Positions 1 to 9,176 are shown, counted from the stretch's first letter. The stretch is DNA of 64,000 bases from Curtobacterium sp. S6 (GCF_000710345.2 NZ_JHEL01000009.1:124001-188000), one strand, 5' to 3'. Numbers and translations: made by a program. Notes: generated by a model from the letters alone, not told the origin.

Positions 1-826
1 CGTGCGCGGCCGTCAGCCGGAGGTCTGCACCCAGGGAGAGCCGGTGCTTTTCCGGGATCGCGCCCTTGCCGTTGACCGAGGTGATGACCGGGGCCTCGAG
101 CATCTCGGCGAGTTCGAGCAACGACTCTCGAGCCGCCAACGAGCCACCGCCGGCCACGATGAGCGGCTTTTTGGCCTTGGCCAACATGGTGGCCGCGCGG
201 GCGACGTCGTCCACCGGCGCCGGCTGCGGGGAACCGAGCGGACGGGCCTTCAGGTCGGCCTCGGTGAACTCGGCCTCTTCCTCGAGGACATCCAGCGGAA
301 CCTCGATGTGCACCGGGCGCGGGCGGGAGTGCTTGAAGGAGACGAACGCATTGTGGATCATCTCCACGGCCTCCAGGGCGGAGTTGACGCGGCGAGAGGT
401 TCCCACGATCGCGCCCACGGCGCCGGTGGGGTTCTTGGTCTCGTGCAGCGCGCCAATGTCGCGGAACTCCTGACCGCGCGGGCGGCCGGGGGAGAGGATG
501 ATCATCGGGCGGGACTCGGCGTAGGCGGTGGCCGCGCCGGAGAGCGAATTGAGCAGGCCGGGCCCCGAGGTGGTGATCACGACGCCGGGCAGCCCGGTGG
601 TCAGCGACCAGCCGTCCGCGCCGTAGGAGGCACCCTGCTCGTGGCGAGTGGTCACGGGCTTGATGTTCAGCTCGTCCAGGTGACGGTAGAACTCGAGGTT
701 GTGGGTGCCCGGGATGCCGAAGACGGTGTCGATGCCGTAGTTGCGGAGGGTCGCCAGAATGGCGTAACCGGCGTTGTGGCGGGATTCGGTTTGGGTGATG
801 GTGTTCTGCGTGGGCTGCTCGCTCAT
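1..826 (-). CDS. Thiamine-diphosphate-dependent decarboxylase/synthase family protein (partial, 3' end outside window)
   Basis: The first 275 residues of an acetolactate-synthase-like ThDP enzyme read leftward from ATG at 826, behind a strong GAGGAGGAA site; the gene runs off the left edge. The pyrimidine-binding domain is complete, with FGIPGTHN near residue 35, the catalytic glutamate in RHEQGA near residue 62 and SGPGLLN near residue 90. The central domain begins near residue 190 (PLIVAGGGS). The family includes acetolactate synthase and the 2-oxoacid decarboxylases, among them AruI, the 5-guanidino-2-oxopentanoate decarboxylase of the arginine transaminase pathway. The symporter, XRE-cupin regulator and nearby ureohydrolase make an AruI-like role attractive, but that is inference. 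The substrate-defining C-terminal half is not visible. Confidence 0.85.
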   Translation of the reverse strand, partial: MSEQPTQNTITQTESRHNAGYAILATLRNYGIDTVFGIPGTHNLEFYRHLDELNIKPVTTRHEQGASYGADGWSLTTGLPGVVITTSGPGLLNSLSGAATAYAESRPMIILSPGRPRGQEFRDIGALHETKNPTGAVGAIVGTSRRVNSALEAVEMIHNAFVSFKHSRPRPVHIEVPLDVLEEEAEFTEADLKARPLGSPQPAPVDDVARAATMLAKAKKPLIVAGGGSLAARESLLELAEMLEAPVITSVNGKGAIPEKHRLSLGADLRLTAAH

Positions 827-955
827 GAGATTCCTCCTCGCCGCGGCACTGCGGCTGATGGTCGTGACGGCCGTGTGTTCGTTGGGTCGTGTCCCGTGTG
901 GGAGCCTATCGCGACGCGCGAGACCCCGCCCGGAGTATCCGAGCACGCAACCAGA

Positions 956-967
956 ATATACGTATAT
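956..967. promoter_or_regulatory. 12-bp perfect palindrome upstream of the ThDP enzyme gene
   Basis: ATATACGTATAT is an exact palindrome in the 223-base gap between the symporter stop and the ThDP enzyme start, about 130 bases upstream of that start. It is AT-rich in GC-rich surroundings and reads as an operator or as part of a promoter (TATATT on the minus strand could be a -10). No convincing -35 was found. The adjacent XRE-cupin regulator is a candidate binder, but nothing in the sequence proves it. Confidence 0.35.
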
Positions 968-1049
968 GCAACTTGGTGGGAATGCCGGATTGTCTAGTGC
1001 TCCATGGCTGGCGCGACGGGCCCTGCACGGATTCGAGGGTGCCGGAGGC

Positions 1050-2501
1050 CTACGGCCGCCTCGACCCCTCCAGTCGCCCACGCCACTCGGCCAGCACCGC
1101 CGCGTCCGTGCGCGGCGTCGCGAGCGAGACCACGATATAGACCACCACGGAGGCCACCAGGCCGATGTAGATCGGCTGGTTGGCGTCCACGCCGAAGAAG
1201 ATCATCGAGACCAGCACACTGATCGCTCCGACGAGCATCGAGCTGGCCGCCGCCGGGCCGGTGCCGCGCTTAAAGAACAGGCCGCCGAGGATCGCCACCA
1301 GCAACCCGCCGACGAGGATGTCATACGCGATGGTCAGGGCGGTGACGACGCTTGGCACGAGCATCGCCAACAGCGTCGCGATCACGCCGATGCCGAGCAC
1401 GTACCAGCGGTCCCCCGAGACGCTCGACGAGCCGTCCGCGCCCTCGGGCCCCTGCGCCTGGCCACCCTTTCGTCCGAGCAAGCGCCCAATGAGCGGCACG
1501 ACGTCGACCCGTGCCACCGTCGCCGAGGCGATGAGCGCTCCCGAGGCCGTAGACATCATCGCGGCGACGCCGGCCGCGAGCACGATGCCGCCGAGCCCGG
1601 CGGGGAGGTAGTCCTGGGCGAGGGCCGCGAAGGCCTCATCCGGGGATTCGAGGTTCGGGAGGACCACCGCGGCGGCCATTCCGATCACGGCACCGGCGAT
1701 GCCGTACAGCAGGGTGTAGACGCCCGCCGCGAAGCCGCCCCAGCGGGCCACGCGCGGCGTCCGGGAGGTGAAGACGCGTTGCCAAATATCCTGCCCCACC
1801 AGCAGGCCCAGCGTGTAGATCACGAACATCGTGACGATGGATTCGGTGCCCATGGCCCCGGGGTGGAAAAACTCGGCGTCGAGGCGGTCGTGCAGGCCAG
1901 ACCAACCGCCCGCGGAGTGCAGGGAGAACGGCAGGAGCAGGAAAAACATGCCGACCGTCATGACGAGGAATTGCAGCAGGTCGGTCAGCGTAATGGACCA
2001 CATCCCGCCGAGGATCGAGTAGCCGATTACCACGACCGAGCCGATGAGGATCCCCCACGGGCGGTCCAGGTTGAACAGGACCTTGAAAATCGAGGCGTAC
2101 GCCGAGGTTGAGGTCACCGCGAGCATCACGGTGTATCCGAGCATCACGATCGACGACGCCTTGACGGCCCTCCCGCCGTAGCGCAACTCCAACATCTGCG
2201 AGACGGTATACACCCCGAGCCGTTGCAGGCGCCCGGCGAAGGCCAGGGACAGCACCATCACGCCCACCGCGATCGCGGCGACCATCCACATGCCGGAAAT
2301 GCCGTAGCTGTACCCGAGTCCCACGCCGCCGATCGTCGCCGCGCCGCCCAGGACCACCGCGGACATGGTTCCGGTGAAGAACAGGTATCCCAGTCGTCGT
2401 CCGGCGACGCGGTAGTCCTCGGTGCTTTTGGCTTTCCTCTTGCCGTACCAACCGATGAGGACCATGGCAGCGAGATACAGCAGGATGATGAGGAGATTCA
2501 C
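1050..2501 (-). CDS. Sodium:solute symporter (SSS family)
   Basis: A 483-residue integral membrane protein of usual SSS/PutP-family length, with about 12-13 hydrophobic segments. It begins at a GTG with the first membrane segment almost at the N terminus. Family features seen are KAKSTEDY after the first helix, the glycine-rich GGAATIGGVGLGYSYG segment near residue 55, and later segments resembling the sodium-binding core. It should import an organic solute with sodium. It lies upstream of, and in the same direction as, the ThDP enzyme gene, with 223 bases between, and is divergent from the XRE-cupin regulator. An amino acid, polyamine or guanidino compound is a reasonable substrate guess; the sequence alone does not decide it. 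Confidence 0.85.
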   Translation of the reverse strand: MNLLIILLYLAAMVLIGWYGKRKAKSTEDYRVAGRRLGYLFFTGTMSAVVLGGAATIGGVGLGYSYGISGMWMVAAIAVGVMVLSLAFAGRLQRLGVYTVSQMLELRYGGRAVKASSIVMLGYTVMLAVTSTSAYASIFKVLFNLDRPWGILIGSVVVIGYSILGGMWSITLTDLLQFLVMTVGMFFLLLPFSLHSAGGWSGLHDRLDAEFFHPGAMGTESIVTMFVIYTLGLLVGQDIWQRVFTSRTPRVARWGGFAAGVYTLLYGIAGAVIGMAAAVVLPNLESPDEAFAALAQDYLPAGLGGIVLAAGVAAMMSTASGALIASATVARVDVVPLIGRLLGRKGGQAQGPEGADGSSSVSGDRWYVLGIGVIATLLAMLVPSVVTALTIAYDILVGGLLVAILGGLFFKRGTGPAAASSMLVGAISVLVSMIFFGVDANQPIYIGLVASVVVYIVVSLATPRTDAAVLAEWRGRLEGSRRP

Positions 2502-2582
2502 GGGGGTCCAATCGGGGACGTGATGGGGAACTCAGGAAACTCTATCGGTACCATGCAAGAAGCCCAAGGAAAGGATCGAGCG

Positions 2583-3149
2583 GTGAAGGCATTGCCCGTA
2601 CAACAGTCGGATCGCTCCCCAGAGATCGGTTCTCGGCTGCGGAATCATCGGCTCCGTCAGCACATGACCATCGAAAAACTCGCGCTGGCCACGGATCTGA
2701 CCAAGGGTTTTATTAGCCGCGTGGAGAGGGATCAGACCTCCCCGTCGGTCACGTCGCTCGTCAAGATCTGCCGGGCGCTTCGCGTGGATATCGGTGCCCT
2801 GTTCAAAGAGCCGGATACCCAGGTGATTCGCCTGGAAGACGCTCCGGAGGTGGACCTCGGCGGCGCGGGCATCCAGGAGCGACTGGTTTCCGGAGCGAGC
2901 CTGGAAAAGGTCCAGGTCATCCGGGCCACCGTGGCCCCCGGAGGCGCGGGGGAGGACGCCCTCTACACCGTGGAGTGCGAAACCGAGGTTCTTCACGTGA
3001 TGGCCGGGGAATTCCTGCTGCGCACCAGCGGCGGAGATTTTCACTTGACGGCCGGAGATTCGATTACCCTGAGCGGTCACGAGCCACATTCCTGGCGCAA
3101 TACTGGTGAGGAAACCGCGGAGATTCTCTGGGTTCTGGTCAACGCATAG
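2583..3149 (+). CDS. XRE-family transcriptional regulator with C-terminal cupin domain
   Basis: A 188-residue PuuR-type regulator. An XRE helix-turn-helix covers about residues 13-70 (MTIEKLALATDLTKGFISRV). A cupin sensor domain fills about 110-188 (TAGDSITLSGHEPHSW). I chose GTG at 2583 because AAGGA lies seven bases upstream. An in-frame ATG at 2553 would add ten residues but is less well spaced. Such proteins usually repress transport and catabolism of amines or amino acids, with the cupin binding the ligand. The gene is divergent from the symporter across 81 bases, so it probably controls the symporter and the ThDP enzyme gene. The ligand is unknown. Confidence 0.88.
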   Translation: MKALPVQQSDRSPEIGSRLRNHRLRQHMTIEKLALATDLTKGFISRVERDQTSPSVTSLVKICRALRVDIGALFKEPDTQVIRLEDAPEVDLGGAGIQERLVSGASLEKVQVIRATVAPGGAGEDALYTVECETEVLHVMAGEFLLRTSGGDFHLTAGDSITLSGHEPHSWRNTGEETAEILWVLVNA

Positions 3150-3173
3150 TCGGAAAACGACCAGGGGAAACCC

Positions 3174-3201
3174 TTTACACGGTGTGATTCATCCTTAGAA
3201 T
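3174..3201 (+). promoter_or_regulatory. Sigma-70-like promoter for the NAD(P)-binding protein gene
   Basis: TTTACA (3174-3179) and TAGAAT (3196-3201) are separated by 16 bases. They stand about 45 bases upstream of the ATG at 3247 and just after the regulator gene, so the next gene probably has its own promoter. Confidence 0.5.
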
Positions 3202-3246
3202 TGAAATACTTCACTCGCACCGTTCAATCGTGACAAAAGGTTTCCC

Positions 3247-4044
3247 ATGAAAGTAGTAATACTGGGGGCCACCGGCCAGATGGGACGGTTGCTGACCCGA
3301 AAGTTCCTGCATGAAGGGCACGAGGTCGTGTCCGTCAGCCGTAGGGCGGCGCCCGAGGGGTGGATGGGCGAGAAGCTCCGTCACCTCTGCCTGGACCTGG
3401 CCACGATCCCCCTGCCCGAGCGCGTCGCCGGGTGGGCCGATGCGATCGTCGACGTGACCGATAGCCGCAAGAAGCCCGCCAGGTTTCCCCAGATCGCCCA
3501 CGGCGTGGCGGCGACCGTCGGCGATCTTCCCGTGGCAAAGCAGCCGGCCATGTACTGCCTCGGGATCGTCAATCAAGACCGCACCTCGTACGCCTACTAC
3601 GCGGGCAAGGCGAACCAGGACCGCACGTATCGTTCGGCCCTGGGCCGGTACTCCCTCATCGCGGCCACGCAATTCACGAGCTTTATCGAGGACATCTTCA
3701 CCACGACGTCGCGGACGGGGATCGTGCTGGCCCCGAGGGGAGTGCGCTGGCAACTGTTGCACCCGGAGGACCTCGCCCAGGAGATGGTGCGCGTGGTCGC
3801 CGAGGGGACCGTGCGGGACCTGACCGCCTCCGGGCCCGAGGTCCTGACCTCCCGGGAGGTGGCCACCCGCTACGGGACGCTGCGCGGCCGCAAGTACGTG
3901 GCGATGGGAATGCCGGTGCCCGGTGCGGTCGGGCGGTACTTCCGCGCCGGCCTGAACCTCGTGGAAGATGCCGACATCGTTGGACACCGCTCCTACGGCG
4001 AACGCGGGCCCGCCACCGGTTGGGGACAACCGATCGACGCGTGA
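3247..4044 (+). CDS. NAD(P)-binding Rossmann-fold protein (atypical SDR / NmrA-like)
   Basis: A 265-residue protein starting with a dinucleotide-binding loop, VVILGATGQMGRLLTRKF, in the first 20 residues, as in NAD-dependent epimerase and NmrA-like atypical short-chain dehydrogenases. No clear YxxxK catalytic pair was found, though YAYYAGKANQ near residue 117 supplies a Tyr and Lys in about the right region. It could be an oxidoreductase or a redox-sensing NAD(P)-binding protein. It has its own promoter and stands alone between the regulator and a convergent protease gene. No specific substrate can be given. Confidence 0.75.
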   Translation: MKVVILGATGQMGRLLTRKFLHEGHEVVSVSRRAAPEGWMGEKLRHLCLDLATIPLPERVAGWADAIVDVTDSRKKPARFPQIAHGVAATVGDLPVAKQPAMYCLGIVNQDRTSYAYYAGKANQDRTYRSALGRYSLIAATQFTSFIEDIFTTTSRTGIVLAPRGVRWQLLHPEDLAQEMVRVVAEGTVRDLTASGPEVLTSREVATRYGTLRGRKYVAMGMPVPGAVGRYFRAGLNLVEDADIVGHRSYGERGPATGWGQPIDA

Positions 4045-4136
4045 CCCGGCGTCACCGGGCGCCGTTGACACTGTGGCGACGAAGCGCCGGTCCGCACGGG
4101 GCGAACCGACGCCTCGCTGCCTCAGCGACACGGAGA

Positions 4137-4883
4137 TTAGACTCCGGTCTCCTGTGCGATCCAGTCGCGGTGATCGTTCAGGTTCGCGTAGTTGCTACCG
4201 GCGTTGATGTCCGAGCCGGGGTCGGCGGTGTCGCCCGTGGAGCACACGGCGACGATCACACCGTCGATGACCAGCGGGCCACCCGAATCACCGTGGTTGG
4301 AGGCGCCGTTGACTCCCCGGACGTGCACCGCAGCGCCGTGGTAGGCATCGGTGGACTGGCCGAGCACATTAACACGGGCCGTGAAGAGCCAGTCGGCGGG
4401 AACCTGGTTGCCGCGGAGGCCATAGCCGTAAATGTCGCCTGAATCGCCCTGGCGCGGGTCGTAGCCGTCACCCAGACGGGCGTACTGACTTACGGGGTGC
4501 GGTGTGTTCAGGTGGACCAGCCCGACGTCACCGTAGGGCGAATTGACGACCCTATCCGCGTAGCTGGCCCGGCCTGGATTATGTGTGTCATTGGAATAGT
4601 AGGCCTTCATATTGACCGAATCCTCGGTGCAGTGCCTTGCCGTGAGGATCCATTCGTCGCTGATGGCCTCGCCGGTGCAAGCGAAGGAGCCCTCCTGGCC
4701 AGGGGTGTCGAAGGAAAGCTGAACGATATTCGGGCTATTGGTGGCATGTCCGCCCACGATGTATTCCGTAGGCTTGGCGTCCGTGGTTGCAAGAGCAGGA
4801 GTTCCCGAGAGTCCGAGTGCCATTGCGGCTCCGATAACTCCGACGATTGAACTGGTCCTCTTGAGGTGCTGAGATCTCTTCAT
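4137..4883 (-). CDS. Secreted trypsin-like serine protease (S1 family)
   Basis: A 248-residue secreted chymotrypsin-fold protease. A signal peptide covers about residues 1-32 (basic start, hydrophobic stretch, ATPALA-type cleavage region), followed by the mature-like N terminus IVGGHATNSP near residue 42. The triad is visible: His in LTARHC, Asp in GDVGLVHL, Ser in GDSGGPLV. Cysteines flanking the His and Ser suggest disulfides. The start has GGAGAAA upstream, and a TTGACT/TATGTA promoter lies 50-80 bases further. It probably acts outside the cell on proteins; its specificity is not evident. It resembles the streptogrisin/trypsin group of actinobacteria. Confidence 0.9.
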   Translation of the reverse strand: MKRSQHLKRTSSIVGVIGAAMALGLSGTPALATTDAKPTEYIVGGHATNSPNIVQLSFDTPGQEGSFACTGEAISDEWILTARHCTEDSVNMKAYYSNDTHNPGRASYADRVVNSPYGDVGLVHLNTPHPVSQYARLGDGYDPRQGDSGDIYGYGLRGNQVPADWLFTARVNVLGQSTDAYHGAAVHVRGVNGASNHGDSGGPLVIDGVIVAVCSTGDTADPGSDINAGSNYANLNDHRDWIAQETGV

Positions 4884-4934
4884 TGATTTTCTCCATTATC
4901 CACGGTCTCAACGGGGTGTCGAGCCCTGATGCGA

Positions 4935-4963
4935 TACATATTATTCAGGTGATGAAGAGTCAA
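4935..4963 (-). promoter_or_regulatory. Sigma-70-like promoter for the trypsin-like protease gene
   Basis: On the minus strand TTGACT (rc of 4958-4963) and TATGTA (rc of 4935-4940) are 17 bases apart, in an AT-rich stretch upstream of the protease start at 4883. This is one of the best consensus promoters in the window. Confidence 0.6.
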
Positions 4964-5004
4964 CAAGAGTTTTTTAAAAGATTGACGAAAGACGATTCTG
5001 AGTA

Positions 5005-5026
5005 TAGTTGAAAGCTGGTTCAACTA
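5005..5026 (-). terminator. Hairpin downstream of the glycerophosphodiesterase gene
   Basis: TAGTTGAA (5005-5012) and TTCAACTA (5019-5026) form an 8-bp perfect stem with a 6-base loop, just past the stop of the leftward gene at 5035. There is no clear T run after it on the minus strand, so it may be a weak terminator or an mRNA 3'-end structure. Confidence 0.4.
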
Positions 5027-5034
5027 ATGGCTCG

Positions 5035-5844
5035 CTAAGCAGACAATTGTTTCTTTGGAAAGTTATTTTCCCGGCCGATACTTTCCGGGGCGGTTCCGGG
5101 CGTGAGTCCGCTCGGCCCGTCCGTGCAGATGCCCTCGACGCCCCAGCTCGCAAGTTGCGCGGCCCGCGCGGGATCGTTGACGGTCCAGGTGTTGACCCGC
5201 AGCCCTTCCTCGTGAATCTTCCGCACGATGTCGGCGGTGAGTTCCCGGTGCCCGGGGTGCACGAACGTCGCCCCGGTGGATCGGGCGGCCTCGCGCCACA
5301 CGGAGTGCCGGTTGAAGGGCGCGAACCGGCCGCGTTCGAAGAGGCAAGCAACCGGGAATTCCGGCAGGCGGATGTGACAGGCCGCGAGCAACTGGTGGTT
5401 GAAGGAGGAGATGATGATCCGCTCCCCACGCTCCGCGGCGGGGAGCCGGCGCAGGCTACGGCCCAGCCCCGTGAGGTATTCCTCCATCCGCTCGGGGGTC
5501 GGATCGGTCAGCTTGAGCTCGATATTCACGTTGAGGTCTGTATCGAGCATCAACCCGACCAGCTCGTCGAGCCGGGGGACGCGAACGTTGAGGTATTCCT
5601 CGGAGAACCAGCTGCCGGCATCGAGGGTTTCGAGGTCTGAAGCGACGGCCTCGCTGACGCGCTCGGGGCTACGGGCCGTGCGCTTGAAGGTGGGATCGTG
5701 GATCAGCACGACCGTTCCGTCGCCCAACAGATCCGCGTCGGTCTCGACCCAGGGGAACCCCGCTCTTTCGGCGGCCCGGAAGGCGACCATGGTGTTTTCG
5801 GGTGCTTTCGCGGAATGCCCGCGATGGGCGATCAAGAAACTCAC
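5035..5844 (-). CDS. Glycerophosphodiester phosphodiesterase family protein
   Basis: A 269-residue TIM-barrel enzyme of the GDPD family, which hydrolyses glycerophosphodiesters to glycerol 3-phosphate and an alcohol. Motifs are IAHRGHSAKAPENT at residues 5-18 with the catalytic HRG, VETDADLLGDG followed by LIHDPT around 33-52 (metal ligand and second catalytic His), IELKL near 109 and NTWTVND near 217. There is no signal peptide, so it is probably cytoplasmic. It is divergent from the fructosamine-kinase-like gene. A link to the broken GlpT/UhpC-like transporter at 52.2 kb, through glycerol phosphate use, is only a possibility. Confidence 0.9.
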   Translation of the reverse strand: MSFLIAHRGHSAKAPENTMVAFRAAERAGFPWVETDADLLGDGTVVLIHDPTFKRTARSPERVSEAVASDLETLDAGSWFSEEYLNVRVPRLDELVGLMLDTDLNVNIELKLTDPTPERMEEYLTGLGRSLRRLPAAERGERIIISSFNHQLLAACHIRLPEFPVACLFERGRFAPFNRHSVWREAARSTGATFVHPGHRELTADIVRKIHEEGLRVNTWTVNDPARAAQLASWGVEGICTDGPSGLTPGTAPESIGRENNFPKKQLSA

Positions 5845-5927
5845 GCCATCAGCGTGACAGAAAAAAGTAGCGACGGAATGAATTTTCGCCTCTTTTTGGG
5901 TGAGCGCTCCGGTGATACACCTTGTCT

Positions 5928-6683
5928 ATGGAGACTTTCACCAAACGCACCACGGGACGCCAGGCTGACTGGGAAAAATCCGGACTCGACTGGCTGGCCG
6001 AGGCCGAAAACGACGGCGGGGTGCGCGTCTGTCGCGTGCTGGACGTCGTCGAGGACGGGCTTCAGCTCGAGATGATCCGCGAATCCTCCGCCTCGAAGTC
6101 GGCCGCGCGCGCCTTCGGCCAGGGCCTCGCGCTGACGCACGACGCCGGCGCGGACGCCTTCGGATCCGGCCCGACGGGGTGGGAGGGCGACGGGTACCAG
6201 GGCCCGGCCGGTCAGCAGCTCGCCCTTCCGCTCGGCGAGTTCTCCTCGTGGGGCGCGATGTTCGCGAAGCTCCGCATCGCCCCGCTCGTGCGCGAGGTCT
6301 CGGGCTTCACCGGCGAGGACCGCGCCCTGTTCGGAAAGCTTTGCGATCGCCTGCGCGACGGGGTCTTCGATGACGACGACGCCCCCTCGCGGCTGCACGG
6401 CGACCTATGGGCCGGAAACGTCATGTGGGCCGAAGATGGCGCCGTGCTCATCGACCCGACTCCCTACGGGGGTCACCGGGAGGACGACCTGGCGGCGCTC
6501 GCGATGTTCGGCGCGCCCCACCTCGGGGAGATCCTTGACGGATACGAAGAGGCCCACCGCCTGGAAGCCGGATGGCAGGAGCGGGTCGACCTGCATCAGC
6601 TGCACCTGATCCTCCTGCACGCCGCGCTCTTCGGCGGCGGTTATGAGCGGCGAGCGATCGAGGCCGCCCGGCGATACGTCTGA
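5928..6683 (+). CDS. Fructosamine kinase / aminoglycoside phosphotransferase-fold protein
   Basis: A 251-residue kinase-fold protein. The catalytic loop HGDLWAGNV lies near residue 154 and the metal-binding Asp in [13 protein letters not shown] near 173. The N-terminal half is divergent, as in the family, and has the typical [12 protein letters not shown] segment near residue 65. Fructosamine kinases phosphorylate glycated amines to repair glycation. ATG at 5928 is preferred over a TTG six bases upstream; neither has a strong ribosome site. The gene ends about 100 bases before the ureohydrolase start and may be read with it. The repair role is inferred from the family. Confidence 0.82.
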   Translation: METFTKRTTGRQADWEKSGLDWLAEAENDGGVRVCRVLDVVEDGLQLEMIRESSASKSAARAFGQGLALTHDAGADAFGSGPTGWEGDGYQGPAGQQLALPLGEFSSWGAMFAKLRIAPLVREVSGFTGEDRALFGKLCDRLRDGVFDDDDAPSRLHGDLWAGNVMWAEDGAVLIDPTPYGGHREDDLAALAMFGAPHLGEILDGYEEAHRLEAGWQERVDLHQLHLILLHAALFGGGYERRAIEAARRYV

Positions 6684-6780
6684 TCGCGCCCGCACGAATC
6701 TCGCGGGACCTCGTGCGCCGACGCAACTTTCGTTGCACAATGGGAAACAAGCCCCTCATCATCGTTGCGGAAGGACGACC

Positions 6781-7857
6781 GTGAATCATCAGAACGAACA
6801 GCCTCAGGTCCAGCCGAGCTTCTCGGCGAAGCCCCAGCGCGTCGTGGAAAAGGACGCGAACGGCCGCGAGTACGTCGGACCCGTGAACGCCGCGCAGGTT
6901 CCCCGGTGGGCGGGCCTCGGCACGTTTGCGCGCCTGCCGCGCCTGGACGAGGTGGAGTCGGCGGACGTCGTCGTGGCGGGCATGCCGTGGGATACCGGCG
7001 TCTCGTACCGACCCGGTGCACGCTTCGGATCGAACCACGTGCGTGAATCCTCCCGCCTGCTGCGCCCGTTCAATCCGGCGCAGAACGTCTCCCCGTTCAA
7101 GAACACACAGGTCGCCGACGCCGGGGACATCATTGGCAACCCCTTCGATATCGAAGAGGCCCTCGCCGCGATGCAGGCCGGTGCCCGAGAACTGACGCGC
7201 AACGGCACCAAGATGGTCACGATCGGCGGCGACCACACCGTGGCCCTGCCGAATTTGCGGGCGATGCACGAGCTGCACGGACCGGTCGCGCTCCTGCACT
7301 TCGACGCTCACCTGGACACCTGGGACACCTACTTCGGTGCCGAATACACCCACGGGACCCCGTTCCGCAGGGCCTTCGAGGAGGGCCTGATCGACACCGA
7401 CGCCCTGTGCCACGTCGGTACCCGAGGCCCGCTGTACGGCACGGAGGACCTGGATGACGACGCCCGTTTCGGCTTCGGCATCGTCTCCTCCGCGGACATC
7501 TACCGCATGGGTGTCGACGCCATCGTCGAGATGCTTCGTCGCCGCGTCGGCGACCGCCCGCTCTACGTGTCCCTGGACATCGACGTGCTCGATCCGGCGC
7601 ACGCTCCCGGGACCGGAACCCCGGAGGCCGGCGGCGCGACGAGCCGGGAGATCCTCGAGATCATCCGCGGCCTGCGCGGGCTGAACCTGGTGGGGGCCGA
7701 GGTCGTGGAGGTCGCCCCGGCCTACGACCACGCCGAACTGACCGGCATCGCGGCCGCCCACATCGTCTACGAATTCTTGAGCCTGCTCGCCCTGGGCAAG
7801 GACTCCGCGCCGGACGGCCCAGCCTACGGCGAAGCCCAGCACACCTACGGACAGTAA
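6781..7857 (+). CDS. Ureohydrolase: agmatinase / guanidinobutyrase family
   Basis: A 358-residue manganese ureohydrolase. Conserved metal motifs are seen in order: GGDHTV near residue 150, HFDAHLDTW near 174 and [19 protein letters not shown] near 273. The family cleaves a guanidino group to release urea (agmatine to putrescine, or 4-guanidinobutanoate to 4-aminobutanoate). The start is GTG 6781 with GGAAGG just upstream; the open frame extends further upstream without support. An aminotransferase gene starts 40 bases after the stop, and a ThDP decarboxylase, symporter and regulator lie 4-6 kb away. Guanidinobutyrase activity would fit an arginine transaminase route; agmatinase is the main alternative. 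Confidence 0.9.
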   Translation: MNHQNEQPQVQPSFSAKPQRVVEKDANGREYVGPVNAAQVPRWAGLGTFARLPRLDEVESADVVVAGMPWDTGVSYRPGARFGSNHVRESSRLLRPFNPAQNVSPFKNTQVADAGDIIGNPFDIEEALAAMQAGARELTRNGTKMVTIGGDHTVALPNLRAMHELHGPVALLHFDAHLDTWDTYFGAEYTHGTPFRRAFEEGLIDTDALCHVGTRGPLYGTEDLDDDARFGFGIVSSADIYRMGVDAIVEMLRRRVGDRPLYVSLDIDVLDPAHAPGTGTPEAGGATSREILEIIRGLRGLNLVGAEVVEVAPAYDHAELTGIAAAHIVYEFLSLLALGKDSAPDGPAYGEAQHTYGQ

Positions 7858-7897
7858 CGGACGCACGCGTCCCCCACTCGACTCACAGGAGAATTAA

Positions 7898-9163
7898 GTG
7901 GTCAACATCCAGGAACTCATGGCCGGCGCGACCGGCGCCGATGCCCGCCTCATGCGTGGTTTTGCCGACCGTGCCGCGGGATTCCGCCCCTCGCCCGTGC
8001 GGGACGTCTTCGAGGTCTCGATGCGCCCGGGCATCATCTCCCTCGCGGGCGGCAACCCGGACCTCGAGCTGTTGCCGCTCGAAAAAATCGGCGAGATGGC
8101 CTCATCCATCATCGCCCGGGAGGGCCTGGAGGTTCTCCAGTACGGATCCGGTGCCGGGCTCGAGGAACTCGCGGAGCTCGTCTGTTCCTTCATGGAGTCC
8201 GAGGGTTCGCGCCCCACGCTCGACGAGGTGCAGATGACCGCGGGCTCCCAGATGGGCCTGGACCTGGTGACCAAGTTGTTCACCGATCCGGGCGACGTCG
8301 TGCTCGCGGAAGGCCCCACGTACACGGGCGCCCTGGGCGTCTTCGAGGGGTACCAGGCCGAGGTCCAGCAGGTCGAGATGGACGAGCACGGGCTCGTCCC
8401 GGCACAGGTCGAGGAGCGCATCAAGGCGCTGAAGGCCGAGGGCAAGAAGGTCAAGTTCCTCTACACGATCCCGAACTTCCAGAATCCGACCGGCGTGACG
8501 CTCGCGGACGACCGCCGGGCCGAGCTCGTGCGGGTGTGCCGGGAGAACGACGTGCTGGTGGTCGAGGATAACCCTTACGGTCAGCTCGGATTCGACGGCA
8601 CGCGCCACCGTTCCCTGCACTCGTACGACCCCGAGGCCGTGATCTATCTGGGCAGCTTCTCCAAGGTCTTCTCGCCGGGGGTGCGCGTCGGCTGGATGGT
8701 CGCGCCGCCGCGGGTCCGCAAATTCCTGCAGATCGCGGGCGAGGCCGTCACGATCTGTCCGTCGGTGCTCTCCCAGCGCCTGGTCCTCGGGTTCATGAGC
8801 GAGGGCATGTGGGAATCCCACACCCGGAAGACCTCGAAGCTGTACGCGCAGCGGTGCCGGGCCGTCCTCGAGGCGTGCGAGCAGCACATGCCCGCGGGCA
8901 CGGAATGGACCGAGCCCGAGGGTGGCTTCTTCACGTGGCTGACCCTGCCGGAAGGGGCGAAGGTCTCCAACGCGGAGCTCGCGCTGCCCGAGGCCATCGA
9001 CGCCGGGGTCGTTTTCGTCCCCGGGACAGCGTTCTACGACGATTCGGCCGCGGGCGTCGACGTCACCGAGCCCGCGGGGGCCCGGAACCTCCGGTTGGCG
9101 TTCTCTTCGGTCGCGCCGGAGCGCCTGTCCGAGGGCGTCTCCCGGCTCGCGGGGGTCCTCTAA
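7898..9163 (+). CDS. PLP-dependent aminotransferase, fold type I (2-aminoadipate/MocR-like group)
   Basis: A 421-residue class I/II aminotransferase. Visible are the cofactor region YGSGAGLEELAE near residue 85, IPNFQNPTG near 190, the aspartate in VVEDNPYG near 224 and the PLP lysine in SFSKVFSPGVRVGW near 256. The start is GTG 7898 behind AGGAGAA. It resembles the LysN/ARO8 group, which accepts 2-aminoadipate and aromatic or branched amino acids. It follows the ureohydrolase by 40 bases and is probably co-transcribed. An arginine:2-oxoacid transaminase role would complete the set of activities nearby, but the family is too broad to assign a substrate. Confidence 0.88.
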   Translation: MVNIQELMAGATGADARLMRGFADRAAGFRPSPVRDVFEVSMRPGIISLAGGNPDLELLPLEKIGEMASSIIAREGLEVLQYGSGAGLEELAELVCSFMESEGSRPTLDEVQMTAGSQMGLDLVTKLFTDPGDVVLAEGPTYTGALGVFEGYQAEVQQVEMDEHGLVPAQVEERIKALKAEGKKVKFLYTIPNFQNPTGVTLADDRRAELVRVCRENDVLVVEDNPYGQLGFDGTRHRSLHSYDPEAVIYLGSFSKVFSPGVRVGWMVAPPRVRKFLQIAGEAVTICPSVLSQRLVLGFMSEGMWESHTRKTSKLYAQRCRAVLEACEQHMPAGTEWTEPEGGFFTWLTLPEGAKVSNAELALPEAIDAGVVFVPGTAFYDDSAAGVDVTEPAGARNLRLAFSSVAPERLSEGVSRLAGVL

Positions 9164-9176
9164 GAGCCGGCCCTGA

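Noticed and set aside
4042-4056. Short CCCGG/CCGGG hairpin after the NAD(P)-binding protein gene
   Set aside because: The 5-bp stem without a T run is too weak in this GC-rich background to be called a terminator.
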